Shown here one piece after another: positions 17,578 to 26,586 of a stretch of DNA of 64,000 nucleotides. The position numbers were made by a program, and so were the translations under genes. The stretch covers positions 62,001 through 126,000 of the forward strand of contig NZ_JACGZW010000003.1 in NCBI RefSeq assembly GCF_014145675.1, read 5' to 3'. Under the pieces are notes generated by a model. That model was not told the DNA's origin. It saw nothing but the letters and a program-made list of their open reading frames with translations, and did no database searches. The stretch's first letter is position 1, and every line of letters begins with the position of its first letter. Source of the stretch: Amycolatopsis dendrobii (GTDB taxonomy: Bacteria; Actinomycetota; Actinomycetes; Mycobacteriales; Pseudonocardiaceae).

Positions 17578-19457
17578 CAGGGCAGGCGGAGCACGGTGGT
17601 CAGCGGTCCGGTGACCGGGCCGGAGCCGACGAGCGTGGTGGCGGGTTCGCGACGGCCGAAGCCGGGCGAGTACCAGCCCAGCGGCGGATTCGTCTCGCCC
17701 CGATGCGCGGTCCAGCCAAGCTGCGGCGGCAGCTCCATCGTCGCGCTACGGCCCTGCCAGGTGAGCCGCGCGGTGTTCCCGTCCAGCTCGACCTCCAGCA
17801 GCGGGCCGAGGTGGAAGGCCAGTTTGGCTTGGCCGCTGCCGGTCACCTCGTCGACCACGGTCAGCGTCCGGCCGGACAGCTCGACGGTACGGCGATGCAA
17901 CGCCGGGGCGTAACCGTCGTGTTCGGCCTGCCACTGCGTGGGCGTCGAGGCGAGAGTGCGCGAGTTTGCCTGCCGCGTCCACAGGAACGGGCCGCCGGAA
18001 GTCGATTGGTCGACACCGCCGAGCTGCAGCGTGTTGTGGCCGAGCGTGGAGCGGAAGTACGCGCGCCACTCGGGTTCGCCGTGATAGCAGTACGTTCCCG
18101 GATCGGCGAGGATGTCGACGCCGTCGTGCCGGACCTCGATGGACAACGCGTCGGCGTGCGCGTGCGCGGCGATGGCGAGAAAGCCGTGCGGGCCACTGTC
18201 GCAGCGGCACCAGATCTCCGGACCGTTGTCGCTGCGCAGGATCGTCAGGCCCGCGTCGGCGAAAACCGGCTGCTGGCGGACGTTGTCGAGCTGCGGCACC
18301 CGGAAGCGCAATGCCGTGAACAACGCGGTGCGCACGTCGTCGGCGGGCAGCTTCGGCCACCATTCCGCGCGGCCGAACAACGCGTCGCCGGTGGCCAGCA
18401 GCGAATGCCAGCGGTCCGTGTCCGGCCCGTCCACGATCAGGCCGAAGCCGTCGTCGGCGTCGCCTTGGCGCGGCGGCCGTCCGGCACAGTCCACAATGGC
18501 CGCGAGCGCGTCACACATCGCCCGCAGTTCCAGCCAAGTCGAGCGCGGCAGCCGCGGACCCGCTTCCAACGCGGCGGCGAGGCCCAGTTCCAGCACGAGC
18601 CCGTGGTACTCGGTGGCGAGCTCGCGGTTCAGCCCGGAGGTAAAGGTGTTGGCCCGCAAGTGGAAGTCGAGCGAGTGGATCGCGTCCGATCGCCAGCGCG
18701 CGGACTCCGGGTACCAGTCGAACGCACACGACGCCGCCAACTGCCCGGCGGCCTCGGCCAGCACGTGGTTGTTCGCCGACGTGCCCCGGCTCGGGAACGC
18801 CGCCAGCCACCGCTGGTGATGCCAGATCTGCCGCAGCGCCTCGGGATTGTCCTCGAACAGCCCGGACGCGCCGGACCAGCCGTCCAGCAACCGGCGCACC
18901 CACACCCACGACAGCAGCCGGATCCCCAGCTCGATCCCGCTCAGCCAGTGCACGCCGCGCATCGGCGGGTTGGCCGCCCACCAGGACTTCAGCTGGTCGG
19001 CCACGCGATGCGCGTAGCGGTCGTCGCCGGTCACCCGGTACGCCGCGGCCAGCACGGTCAGGTGCTGATGCCGCGAGGGTTCCCAGATCTGCTTGATGTC
19101 GCCGATCGCGTTCTCGTCCCGGTACGGGATCTCGAACGAGTACTGATCGCCCGGCGCGCGCCGCCCGGTCTTCGGATCGAACGCCCAGTCCGGCGCGACC
19201 AAATCGTCCCGCTCCACCCCGAAGTACTCGGCGTGCCCGTCCATCAGCCGGTCCGCCGCCGCGACCAGCCGGTCCCGGCCAGTCGCGGGCACCTCCGGCT
19301 CGGCGGGCCAGACCGGGAACCGCCGGGTCGCGGACCAGGCAGGCTGCCGCTGGGCTTCGCCGCGCCACCGCTGCTTGCGCACGATGTCGCCGACGCGGCC
19401 GACGATCTCCGCCGGTCCCATCGCGGACAGCCGGCGCAGGTACCAGGAAGGGTCCAT
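17577..19457 (-). CDS. heparinase II/III-like (alginate lyase family) protein
   Basis: 626 residues. The N-terminal half is helical with WYLRRLSAMGPAEI, GVHWLSGIELGIRLLSW and a GTSANNHVLAEAAG segment characteristic of heparinase II/III (alpha/alpha-barrel, with conserved Asn-His). The C-terminal beta domain contains AHAHADALSIEVRHDGVDIL and ADPGTYCYHG, the usual second signature. No signal peptide is visible although most lyases are secreted. In polysaccharide operons such proteins occur beside bi-domain dehydrogenases and AsnB homologues; whether they cut a uronic-acid polymer or do something else is not settled. It shares a base with the start of the beta-helix gene. Confidence 0.83.
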   Translation of the reverse strand: MDPSWYLRRLSAMGPAEIVGRVGDIVRKQRWRGEAQRQPAWSATRRFPVWPAEPEVPATGRDRLVAAADRLMDGHAEYFGVERDDLVAPDWAFDPKTGRRAPGDQYSFEIPYRDENAIGDIKQIWEPSRHQHLTVLAAAYRVTGDDRYAHRVADQLKSWWAANPPMRGVHWLSGIELGIRLLSWVWVRRLLDGWSGASGLFEDNPEALRQIWHHQRWLAAFPSRGTSANNHVLAEAAGQLAASCAFDWYPESARWRSDAIHSLDFHLRANTFTSGLNRELATEYHGLVLELGLAAALEAGPRLPRSTWLELRAMCDALAAIVDCAGRPPRQGDADDGFGLIVDGPDTDRWHSLLATGDALFGRAEWWPKLPADDVRTALFTALRFRVPQLDNVRQQPVFADAGLTILRSDNGPEIWCRCDSGPHGFLAIAAHAHADALSIEVRHDGVDILADPGTYCYHGEPEWRAYFRSTLGHNTLQLGGVDQSTSGGPFLWTRQANSRTLASTPTQWQAEHDGYAPALHRRTVELSGRTLTVVDEVTGSGQAKLAFHLGPLLEVELDGNTARLTWQGRSATMELPPQLGWTAHRGETNPPLGWYSPGFGRREPATTLVGSGPVTGPLTTVLRLP

Positions 19458-21622
19458 CACTGCTCCAACCGCACCGGCGCACCGGTTTCGAGGCTGCGGT
19501 GCACGGCCAGCGTCGCCAAAGTCGTGGACACGAGCGAGTCGAGGCTGATCGGCATCGCGACGCCGGTCTTCAACGCGGTGATGAACGCGTCCAGTTCGGC
19601 CTGCTGACCTTTGTCGCGGGCCTTCGGGAGCCGCGAGCTGGTCCAGCGCTTGCGCCCGTACACCGAGGCGCGGACGAAATCGTCGAATTTCAGCACCTTG
19701 CCGTCGGCGAGCACCTCCAGCGTTTCCTTGGGGAACGCCGTGCTGCCGCTGGTGATGTAGCTGATCGTCGCGGTCGAGCCGTCCGCGTAGCGCAGCAGCA
19801 CCTGGAGGTCGTGGTTGCCGGGCGTACCGGTGGCGTAGACCGAAACCGGGTCGCTGCCGAGGAACCAGCTGACCGTGTCGATGAAGTGCCCGCCCTCGCC
19901 GACGAACCGGCTGCCCTCGGAGTCGGCCTGGTTGTACCAGCTGTTCGCGTCCAGCCTGCCCGCGTTGACCAGGTACCGCACCGAAGCCGGGCCGACGCGC
20001 GGGCCGAACTGGTTTTTCGCCTCGACCAGCAGCGGCGCGAACCGGCGGTTGAACCCGACCTGCAGCCGGTTGTTGCCCGATTCCGCGACCGCGTCCACGA
20101 CGCCGCGCAATTCCTTCTCCGACAACGCGAGCGGCTTCTCCACGAAGACCGCCTTGCCCGCCAGCAGCGCGCGCCGCGTCAGCTCGGCGTGCGAGCTGTG
20201 CCGGGTCACCACGAAGACCGTGCTGACCTGGTCGTCTTCCAGGAGCGCGTCGACGTCGGTGCTCGCCGAGACGAAACCGAACTTGCGCTTCGCGTTGGCC
20301 CCGGACAGCGCGGACGTGGTGACGACGTCGGTCAGCAGCACGCGTTCGTCCCCGGCCAGGTGCGGCAGGATCATCGACGACGCGTAGTTGCCCGCGCCGA
20401 TGAACCCGATCCGCAAGTCCCGCAACGGTTCCGGCCGATTGTCGACGACCGGAGCCGCCGGAACCGCGGACACCACGCTTTCGTCCTCGGCGGGCGGCGC
20501 GTCCGGGTAGCGGAACAGCACCGCGACCGCCTTCAGCTCGCCCTCGTTGAGCGCCCGGTAGGTCTCCACCGCTGCGGAAAAGTCCGCGGTGTGGCTGATC
20601 AGCGGCGTCACGTCGAGCTTGCCCCGCGCCGCCAGGTCGAGGAAGCACTCCAGGTTGCGCCGTTCCGTCCAGCGCACGTAGCCGATCGGGTAGTCGCGGC
20701 CCTCCAGCTCGTAGGCCGGGTCGTAGCGACCGGGCCCATAAGACCGGGAGAACCGGACGTCGAGTTCCTTTTCGTAGTAGGCGTTCCACGGCAGGTTCAG
20801 CGAGATCTTGCCGATGTCCACCACCCGGCCGCGGTCGCGCGCGAGCCGCGCGGCCAGCTCCACCGGATCGTTCGACGCCCCGCCCGCGGCGAGATACACC
20901 TGGTCGACGCCGTGCCCGCCGGACAGCTCGGCCACCGCCTGGTCGATCTCCCCGGAAGCCGGATGTCCGCAGGCGAGCGCGCCCAGCTCCCGTGCGAGTT
21001 CGCAGCGCTGCGCGTCCGGATCCACGCCGACCACGCGCGCGCCGGCCGCCACCAGCAACTGCACGACCAGCTGCCCGATCAGGCCGAGCCCGATCACCAG
21101 CGTGAGGTCGCCGAGCTGCGGTTCGCCGCGCCGGACGCCCTGCATCGCGATCGCGCCGACCGTCGCGAACGCCGCCTGCCGCGGCGAAAGCCCGGACGGC
21201 ACCTTCGCGTACAGATTCTTCGGCACCCAGTTCAGCTCGCTGTGCAGCGCGTGCTCGTTCCCGGCGCACGCCACCAGGTCGCCGACCACGACGTCGTCGA
21301 TGCCCTCGCCGACCTGCTCGACCACGCCGCACAGCGAGTAACCCAGCGGCGTATAGGAATCGAGCTTCCCGGACACCTTGCGATACGTCGCGGCGAGCCC
21401 GTTCGTCGCGACGCTCTGCATGACCTTCGCGACCTGGTCCGGCCGCGACCGGGCCTTGCCCAGCAGCGACATCCCGGCCTCGGACACCTTCATCATCTCG
21501 GTGCCGGTCGAGATCAGCGAGTACTGGCTGCGGACCAGCACGCCGCCCGGTTTGCACGCCGGCACCGGGACGTCGAGCAAAGCCAGCTCGCCGCTCTTGT
21601 AGTTCTGCACTACCTGTTTCAC
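19457..21622 (-). CDS. bi-domain oxidoreductase: zinc-type dehydrogenase fused to Gfo/Idh/MocA oxidoreductase
   Basis: 721 residues from a GTG overlapping the stop of asnB. Residues 1 to about 390 are a medium-chain zinc-dependent alcohol dehydrogenase-like module (GTEMMKVSEAG near the N-terminus, VIGLGLIGQLVVQLL nucleotide-binding loop). Residues from about 402 are a Gfo/Idh/MocA module (IGFIGAGNYASSM, FVEKPLALSEKEL with the EKP signature, GEGGHFIDT). Fusions of this kind are found in O-antigen and capsule clusters beside heparinase-like and AsnB-like genes. The reaction is unproven; two-step oxidation and reduction of a sugar intermediate is plausible. The downstream heparinase gene begins at the same base as its stop. 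Confidence 0.85.
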   Translation of the reverse strand: MKQVVQNYKSGELALLDVPVPACKPGGVLVRSQYSLISTGTEMMKVSEAGMSLLGKARSRPDQVAKVMQSVATNGLAATYRKVSGKLDSYTPLGYSLCGVVEQVGEGIDDVVVGDLVACAGNEHALHSELNWVPKNLYAKVPSGLSPRQAAFATVGAIAMQGVRRGEPQLGDLTLVIGLGLIGQLVVQLLVAAGARVVGVDPDAQRCELARELGALACGHPASGEIDQAVAELSGGHGVDQVYLAAGGASNDPVELAARLARDRGRVVDIGKISLNLPWNAYYEKELDVRFSRSYGPGRYDPAYELEGRDYPIGYVRWTERRNLECFLDLAARGKLDVTPLISHTADFSAAVETYRALNEGELKAVAVLFRYPDAPPAEDESVVSAVPAAPVVDNRPEPLRDLRIGFIGAGNYASSMILPHLAGDERVLLTDVVTTSALSGANAKRKFGFVSASTDVDALLEDDQVSTVFVVTRHSSHAELTRRALLAGKAVFVEKPLALSEKELRGVVDAVAESGNNRLQVGFNRRFAPLLVEAKNQFGPRVGPASVRYLVNAGRLDANSWYNQADSEGSRFVGEGGHFIDTVSWFLGSDPVSVYATGTPGNHDLQVLLRYADGSTATISYITSGSTAFPKETLEVLADGKVLKFDDFVRASVYGRKRWTSSRLPKARDKGQQAELDAFITALKTGVAMPISLDSLVSTTLATLAVHRSLETGAPVRLEQ

Positions 21623-23523
21623 TGGACTCCTAGCCGCTCTCCGCGGAGAGCCCCGCGGTACCAGTACTCGAGGGTCAGCACGTGCCAAAGATGTTTCGCG
21701 CGGTCCTCGCGCCCGGCGGCGTCCTCGGCCACCAGCTTGCGCAGGGCGTCGCGCTGCAGGAATCCGGATTCGACCAGTACGCCGTCCTCGATGACCTCCC
21801 GCACCAGCGGTGCGAGGTCCCGGCTCATCCACGCCCGCAGCGGCGCGCTGAACAGGCCCTTCGGCCGATAGACGATTTCGTCCGGCAGGATCGCCGTGGC
21901 CGCCTTCTTCAACGCCACCTTGCCTTGCCGGCGGGCGATCTTCTCCCGCCCAGGCACCCGGAACGCCGCGCGGACCACCTCGACGTCCACAAAGGGCGTT
22001 CGCACCTCGGTGGAAGCGGCCATGGTGGACCGGTCGGTGTAGGTGAGGTTCAAGCCGGGCAGGAACATCCGCGCGTCGGCGAGACACATGCGGTTGACCT
22101 GGTCGGTCAGCTTCGTGTCGTAGTAGACGTCGGCGTGCTCGGTGAGCACATCGTCCACTTCGGACTGAAGATCCGGCGAGACCAGGTCGAGCAGTTCGGC
22201 CCGGTCGTACATGGTGTAGCTGCGCCGGAACGCCGTTTCCTCCGGAAGGTCCGCGAAGGACAGGAACCGCTTCGCGAACCGCACCGACCGGTAGCCGCGC
22301 GTGGACGACGCGACCGGCAGCCGGTCGACCGCCGCCCCGATCGCCCGGCGAGCCACCCCCGGCACCCGGCGGTAGCGCAGCGCCAGCAGGTTCGCCAGAT
22401 GCTTGCGGTACCCGGCGAACAACTCGTCCGCGCCCATCCCGGACAGCAGCACCTTCACCCCGGCCTCGCGCGCGGCCGTGCAGATCAGGTACGAGTTGAT
22501 CGCCGCCGGATCGCCGATCGGTTCGTCCAGGTGGTGCGTCATCCGCGGCAGCAGGTCCTGCACGTCCGGCGCGATCTCGATCTCGTGCAGGTCCACGCCG
22601 AACTGCCGGGCGACGATCCGCGCGTAGCGGAGGTCGTCTGGCATTGCCTCGAATTTCGCGTCCTCGGGACGGAAACCGATCGTGTAAGCCGAAATCCCCG
22701 GCTGCTCGCGCGCGGCCAGCGCGGTGAGATAGCTGGAGTCGAGACCGCCGGAGAGGAAGGTCGCCACCGGGACGTCGGACAGCAGGTGCTTGCGGGTGGA
22801 ATCCTCGACGACCGCGTGCAGGTCGACCTCGCCGCGATACGCCGCGCCTTCCTCGGCGACCTCGCGGAGCGACCAGTAAGTCCCGGTCTCCGTGCTGCCG
22901 TCCGGCCGGAACCGCAACCACGTGCCTGGCGGCAGTTTCTCTGCCTCGCGGTAGGCGCAGCGGCTGTCGGGGACCCAGTAGTACAGCAGCGAAGCGATCA
23001 TCGCCGCTTGGTCCACGTTCAGGGTGTCGCCGAGTTCGCGGGCCAGTGCTTTCAGCTCCGACGCGAACACGACCCCGCCGCCGCGCCGTACGAAGAACAG
23101 CGGCTTGATCCCCAGCTGGTCCCGCACGAGGACCAGCTCGCCGGTGCGTTCGTCGTACACCGCGAAGGCGAACATCCCGCGCAGCCGCGGCAGGCAGTCC
23201 GTTCCCCATTCCCGCCAGGCCCGCAGCAGCACCTCGGTGTCGGAGGTGCCGCGGAACCGGACCCCGGCAGCCTCGAGTTCGGCCCGCAGCTCCGGCGCGT
23301 TGTACAGCTCGCCGTTGTAGGTAAGGGCGAGGCCCTCGGCCGTCATCGGCTGCGCGCCCGTTTCCGAGAGGTCCACGATGGACAGCCGCCGGTGTCCTAA
23401 GTGGACGTCCCGGTGGTCGTAGCGGCCGTCGCCGTCCGGCCCCCGGTGCGCGAGGCACTGGGTGAGCCGATCGGTGAGCGGGCCGCCGTCCGGCCAGCTG
23501 TACGCGCCCGCGATGCCGCACAT
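21619..23523 (-). CDS. asnB: asparagine synthetase B-like glutamine amidotransferase
   Basis: 634 residues. ATG-TGC exposes Cys2 as the class II amidotransferase nucleophile (MCGIAGAYSW), followed by HRGPDG, ALTYNGELYN and GTSDTEVLL. The C-terminal synthetase domain has the PP-loop ATP motif SGGLDSSYL and a second SGMGADELFAGY block. The protein can make an amide from a carboxylate using glutamine and ATP. Its place in a glycan operon, near a uronic-acid-forming dehydrogenase, suggests that the target may be a uronic acid (as proposed for WbpS-type proteins) rather than aspartate. It overlaps the bi-domain gene by 4 nt. Confidence 0.85.
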   Translation of the reverse strand: MCGIAGAYSWPDGGPLTDRLTQCLAHRGPDGDGRYDHRDVHLGHRRLSIVDLSETGAQPMTAEGLALTYNGELYNAPELRAELEAAGVRFRGTSDTEVLLRAWREWGTDCLPRLRGMFAFAVYDERTGELVLVRDQLGIKPLFFVRRGGGVVFASELKALARELGDTLNVDQAAMIASLLYYWVPDSRCAYREAEKLPPGTWLRFRPDGSTETGTYWSLREVAEEGAAYRGEVDLHAVVEDSTRKHLLSDVPVATFLSGGLDSSYLTALAAREQPGISAYTIGFRPEDAKFEAMPDDLRYARIVARQFGVDLHEIEIAPDVQDLLPRMTHHLDEPIGDPAAINSYLICTAAREAGVKVLLSGMGADELFAGYRKHLANLLALRYRRVPGVARRAIGAAVDRLPVASSTRGYRSVRFAKRFLSFADLPEETAFRRSYTMYDRAELLDLVSPDLQSEVDDVLTEHADVYYDTKLTDQVNRMCLADARMFLPGLNLTYTDRSTMAASTEVRTPFVDVEVVRAAFRVPGREKIARRQGKVALKKAATAILPDEIVYRPKGLFSAPLRAWMSRDLAPLVREVIEDGVLVESGFLQRDALRKLVAEDAAGREDRAKHLWHVLTLEYWYRGALRGERLGVQ

Positions 23524-23537
23524 GCGCTTGGTTCCCC

Positions 23538-25139
23538 CTAGCTTTCCTGGACGGGTTTGAGCCGTCTCGTCGGCGCGTCCGGATCCACGTCCATCCGCTC
23601 GTGCGGCGACGGCGGACGGGTCCGGTCGAGCGGACGGCGCCTGCGCTCGGTGTCGCGCTTGCCCGGCCACTCGATGGGTTTGGCTTCCTCGCGCAGTTCC
23701 AGCTCGGCCGACTGCTTTTTCGCGACTACCGCCGCCCGCCCTCGCAACGCCGTGTGCAGCCCGTCCCAGAGGGTGCCGTCGGTGTGGTCCTTCGGATCCG
23801 GATCGACCAGCACCACCCCGAGGATCGGCACCCCGCAGTCGGCGAGTTGCCGCGCGACGGTGTGCAGCCACTGCGTGTTCGCGAACCCGGCGCGCACCAC
23901 CAGCACGGCCTCCGCGCCGAGTGCCGACAGGTCGGTCCACGCCGTGCCCGGAGCGGCCGTGCCGACCCCGACCCGGCGCACCGCCCGCGCCACCGCGGGG
24001 TCGCCTGCCTCGACCACCTGGACGTTCCCCTCCACCGGCAGCTTCGACACTTCCTTGCCCGGCAGGTCGTCCACGAGCACCACCGGCCCGTCCTCGGCCA
24101 GCGACCGGCCGAGTTCCACGGCCAGCTCCGCCGCGGTCGAGGCCGCGCCGATCTCCAGCAGCGACAACGACGCCCGGTCCTCCCGCGCCGCCCGCGCGAG
24201 CGTGAGCGCGACCCGGCTGGACTCGGTCACCGCCTTCGACCGCCGCCACAGCTTCGCCGGGCCAATCGGCTTCACGCCGACCTGCGCGATCACCGAAGCC
24301 CCGAGGTGCTCCGAAATTTCGCGGCGCAAGACCGGCCGGTCCCGGACCAACGCGGTCACCGCGGCGAACGCGAGCCCGAGTGCGAGGCCAAGGGCCAGCC
24401 CGACGCCGCCGTCCGTCCCATAGGTCTTCAGCTTCGACACCGGCTGGATCGCCGGCGCGTCCACGATCTGCGTCCCGGCGATGACCTCCGGCGACCCGAT
24501 CCCGGCCTGCTGCGCCTGGTTCTGCAAATCGGCGATCTTCGACACCAGGTTCGCGCGCTGGGTGTACAGCTGCTCCAGCGCACCGGCGTTGGAGTTACGG
24601 CCCTTGCCGACCTCAGCCGCCGCCTGGTTGTCGATGTCCGCCAGCTGCGCCTGTGCCTGATCCCGCTGCTGCAGCAACGCCTTCGAACGGCCGGTCGCGG
24701 CTGCCTGCGTGCGCTGTGCGTGATCAGCGATGAACGCTTCGGCGAGCGCCTTGGCCTTCGCGACCGCTTCGTCCTTCGACTTCGCCTTGACCGTCACCTG
24801 CATGACGTTGTTGGTGAGGCCGAGTCCGGCGTAGTCCTTGAGGAAATCGGACGGCGATTCGGGGTTGTTGATCCGTTTCAGGGCGGCCGCCGCCATGTTC
24901 GCCGTCGAAAGCACGGCGACGTCGGTGCGCATCAGCGTGCCGCTGTCGGTCGGTGAATCGTCCGGGTGGATCACCATGATCTTCGTGACCGCGGTGGGCG
25001 GCGCGGGCAGGAAGATCGCCACCGCACAGCCGAGGATCAGCCCGGCCAGCGCCGTCGTCAGCCAGAACCGCCGTTTGCGGCGCAGCGCGACCACCAGCCG
25101 CTGAAGATCGACCAGCGGCTGGGCCTGTCCCGCGCTCAT
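23538..25139 (-). CDS. Wzz/capsular chain-length protein with degenerate BY-kinase domain
   Basis: 533 residues. Membrane spans lie near residues 26-44 and 228-248, with a mostly helical extracytoplasmic loop between them (long Ala/Gln-rich coiled-coil stretch), the classical polysaccharide co-polymerase layout. The cytoplasmic tail resembles a bacterial tyrosine-kinase (Wzc/CapB) fold, but the P-loop position reads IGAASTAAELAVELG, with no GxxGxGK(S/T), and Walker A' is reduced to VVLVDDLPG. It is therefore probably a pseudokinase or scaffold. The far C-terminus is very basic and proline-rich (DRTRPPSP). It overlaps its upstream partner by 4 nt. Confidence 0.8.
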   Translation of the reverse strand: MSAGQAQPLVDLQRLVVALRRKRRFWLTTALAGLILGCAVAIFLPAPPTAVTKIMVIHPDDSPTDSGTLMRTDVAVLSTANMAAAALKRINNPESPSDFLKDYAGLGLTNNVMQVTVKAKSKDEAVAKAKALAEAFIADHAQRTQAAATGRSKALLQQRDQAQAQLADIDNQAAAEVGKGRNSNAGALEQLYTQRANLVSKIADLQNQAQQAGIGSPEVIAGTQIVDAPAIQPVSKLKTYGTDGGVGLALGLALGLAFAAVTALVRDRPVLRREISEHLGASVIAQVGVKPIGPAKLWRRSKAVTESSRVALTLARAAREDRASLSLLEIGAASTAAELAVELGRSLAEDGPVVLVDDLPGKEVSKLPVEGNVQVVEAGDPAVARAVRRVGVGTAAPGTAWTDLSALGAEAVLVVRAGFANTQWLHTVARQLADCGVPILGVVLVDPDPKDHTDGTLWDGLHTALRGRAAVVAKKQSAELELREEAKPIEWPGKRDTERRRRPLDRTRPPSPHERMDVDPDAPTRRLKPVQES

Positions 25140-26479
25140 CGCGCACCCGCCAGCTCGTCAGTGCGCTGCTTCGCGACCGGCTTCTGCTTCGGCCCGCCGG
25201 CCAAGTGGACTTCGCGGGCCAGCACAGTGCCGAGAATTTCGTGCCCGGCGTCCGAGCAAGCCTCCGAAATCGCGACCAATTCCCACGCGTTGCGCGAGCC
25301 GAGCGACACCACCACGAGCACCCCTGCCGTTCCGTCCGGCACGATCGGCTGCGCCCCGGGTACCACCTCGATCTCGGTCACCGTCGCCTCGACCCGGATC
25401 CGGTCGCCGCGCGCGGTGTCCGCGAACTGCTCCGCGACCTGCCGCGCCGAGGCGTCCCCGCGCGGAACGAGGATCAGCAGCCGCAGCACTCCGTCGCGAT
25501 CCGCGCCCAGCCGCGCGAGCACACGGCGGTACCGCACCTCGCGCGCCGCGTCGTCCGCCGACGCCGGCACTTCGGGCAGATTCCACGGCCGGTCGTTCCC
25601 GACCGCTTTCCGCCACCACTTCGCCGGTGCGTCCGAGGCCGCCGGGATGTCAATGCTCGCCAGCACCGGAGCACCCAGCGCGGCACCGATTTCGCCTTCG
25701 CTGCGCGGCCTCCGGTCGGTCCTCGCGCCGAACAGGTAGCCCAGGATCCCGAGTACGAAGAACAAGACCGCGCCGCCGACCGTCAGCTGAAGGAACGTCG
25801 GCGCGGACGGCGAAGACGGCCGTTCGGACGGGCCAAGCACGACCATGTTGCCCGCGCCGGTCGCCGCGTCCGCCGCGTTGAGGTTGTTGACCGCCTGCTC
25901 CAGCGCGGTCCGCAGTCCCTGCAACGTCGTGCGGGCCTGCACGCCCTCGACGCTGTCGCCGTTCGCCACGGCCTTCGACAGATCGAGGATCCGCTGGTTG
26001 GTCTGCGTGATCTGCTGCCGCAGCGCTTCCTTCTGCTGTTGCGCCAGTTGCGCGGCCTGATCCGCGGAATTTCCGAGCAATTGCGTCGAATACTTCACGA
26101 ACTCGCCCGCGACCTGGTCGGCCAGCTGCTGCGAGCGCTCCGGGCTGGAGCCTTTCGCGGCAATCGTCACGACATTGCCCTGCGCGACCGACGCGGCGAC
26201 CGATTTCTGCAGATCCGTCCCGCGAATTCCGAGGCCCAGCGCGGCGGACGCCCGGTCGAGCACGACCGAACTCGTCGCCACCTGCGCCTCGGTCAGCAGT
26301 TCGTCCGGCTGCCGCGGTCCCTGCAGCAACACGCTGGCCTGCGCCTCGTATCCCGGCGAAAGCACAGTGGAAGCCCCGGCCCCGGCACCCGCGCCGACCA
26401 CCGCGAGCAGCAGCAACGCTCGCCATCGTCGTCGCACGACCTTCCCCACGACGGAGAGGCGTATTGTTTCGTCACTCAA
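25136..26479 (-). CDS. second Wzz-like chain-length protein
   Basis: 447 residues if translation begins at the TTG at 26477-26479, which has AGGGGAG about 8 nt upstream; a GTG at 26509 would add ten residues without a good ribosome site. The protein begins SDETIRLSVVGKVVRRRW, then one span, an extracytoplasmic helical region, and a second span near the VGGAVLFFVLGILGYLFG segment. A cytoplasmic domain follows with the beta-strand order of BY-kinases (LLILVPRGDASARQVAEQFA, then GVLVVVSLGSRNAWEL) but no P-loop lysine. Two such proteins encoded side by side suggest a heteromeric complex controlling chain length or export. Confidence 0.78.
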   Translation of the reverse strand: MSDETIRLSVVGKVVRRRWRALLLLAVVGAGAGAGASTVLSPGYEAQASVLLQGPRQPDELLTEAQVATSSVVLDRASAALGLGIRGTDLQKSVAASVAQGNVVTIAAKGSSPERSQQLADQVAGEFVKYSTQLLGNSADQAAQLAQQQKEALRQQITQTNQRILDLSKAVANGDSVEGVQARTTLQGLRTALEQAVNNLNAADAATGAGNMVVLGPSERPSSPSAPTFLQLTVGGAVLFFVLGILGYLFGARTDRRPRSEGEIGAALGAPVLASIDIPAASDAPAKWWRKAVGNDRPWNLPEVPASADDAAREVRYRRVLARLGADRDGVLRLLILVPRGDASARQVAEQFADTARGDRIRVEATVTEIEVVPGAQPIVPDGTAGVLVVVSLGSRNAWELVAISEACSDAGHEILGTVLAREVHLAGGPKQKPVAKQRTDELAGAR

Positions 26480-26537
26480 AACCAGGTCTCCCCTCACGGG
26501 CCGACGCACGGGTCATTGACCCCGTCGCGGCACCGCA

Positions 26538-26558
26538 CCGGTTGGTTACACCAACCGG
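26538..26558 (-). other. perfect hairpin between glycosyltransferase and Wzz genes
   Basis: CCGGTTGG and CCAACCGG form an 8-bp stem with a 5-nt loop (ttaca), about 30 nt after the glycosyltransferase stop and before the Wzz-like start. No T-run follows on the minus strand, so it may be a weak terminator or an RNA-processing site separating the dehydrogenase/GT pair from the rest of the minus-strand operon. Confidence 0.5.
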
Positions 26559-26586
26559 CCGAACCTTGTTCGAACTGCGACCCGGT

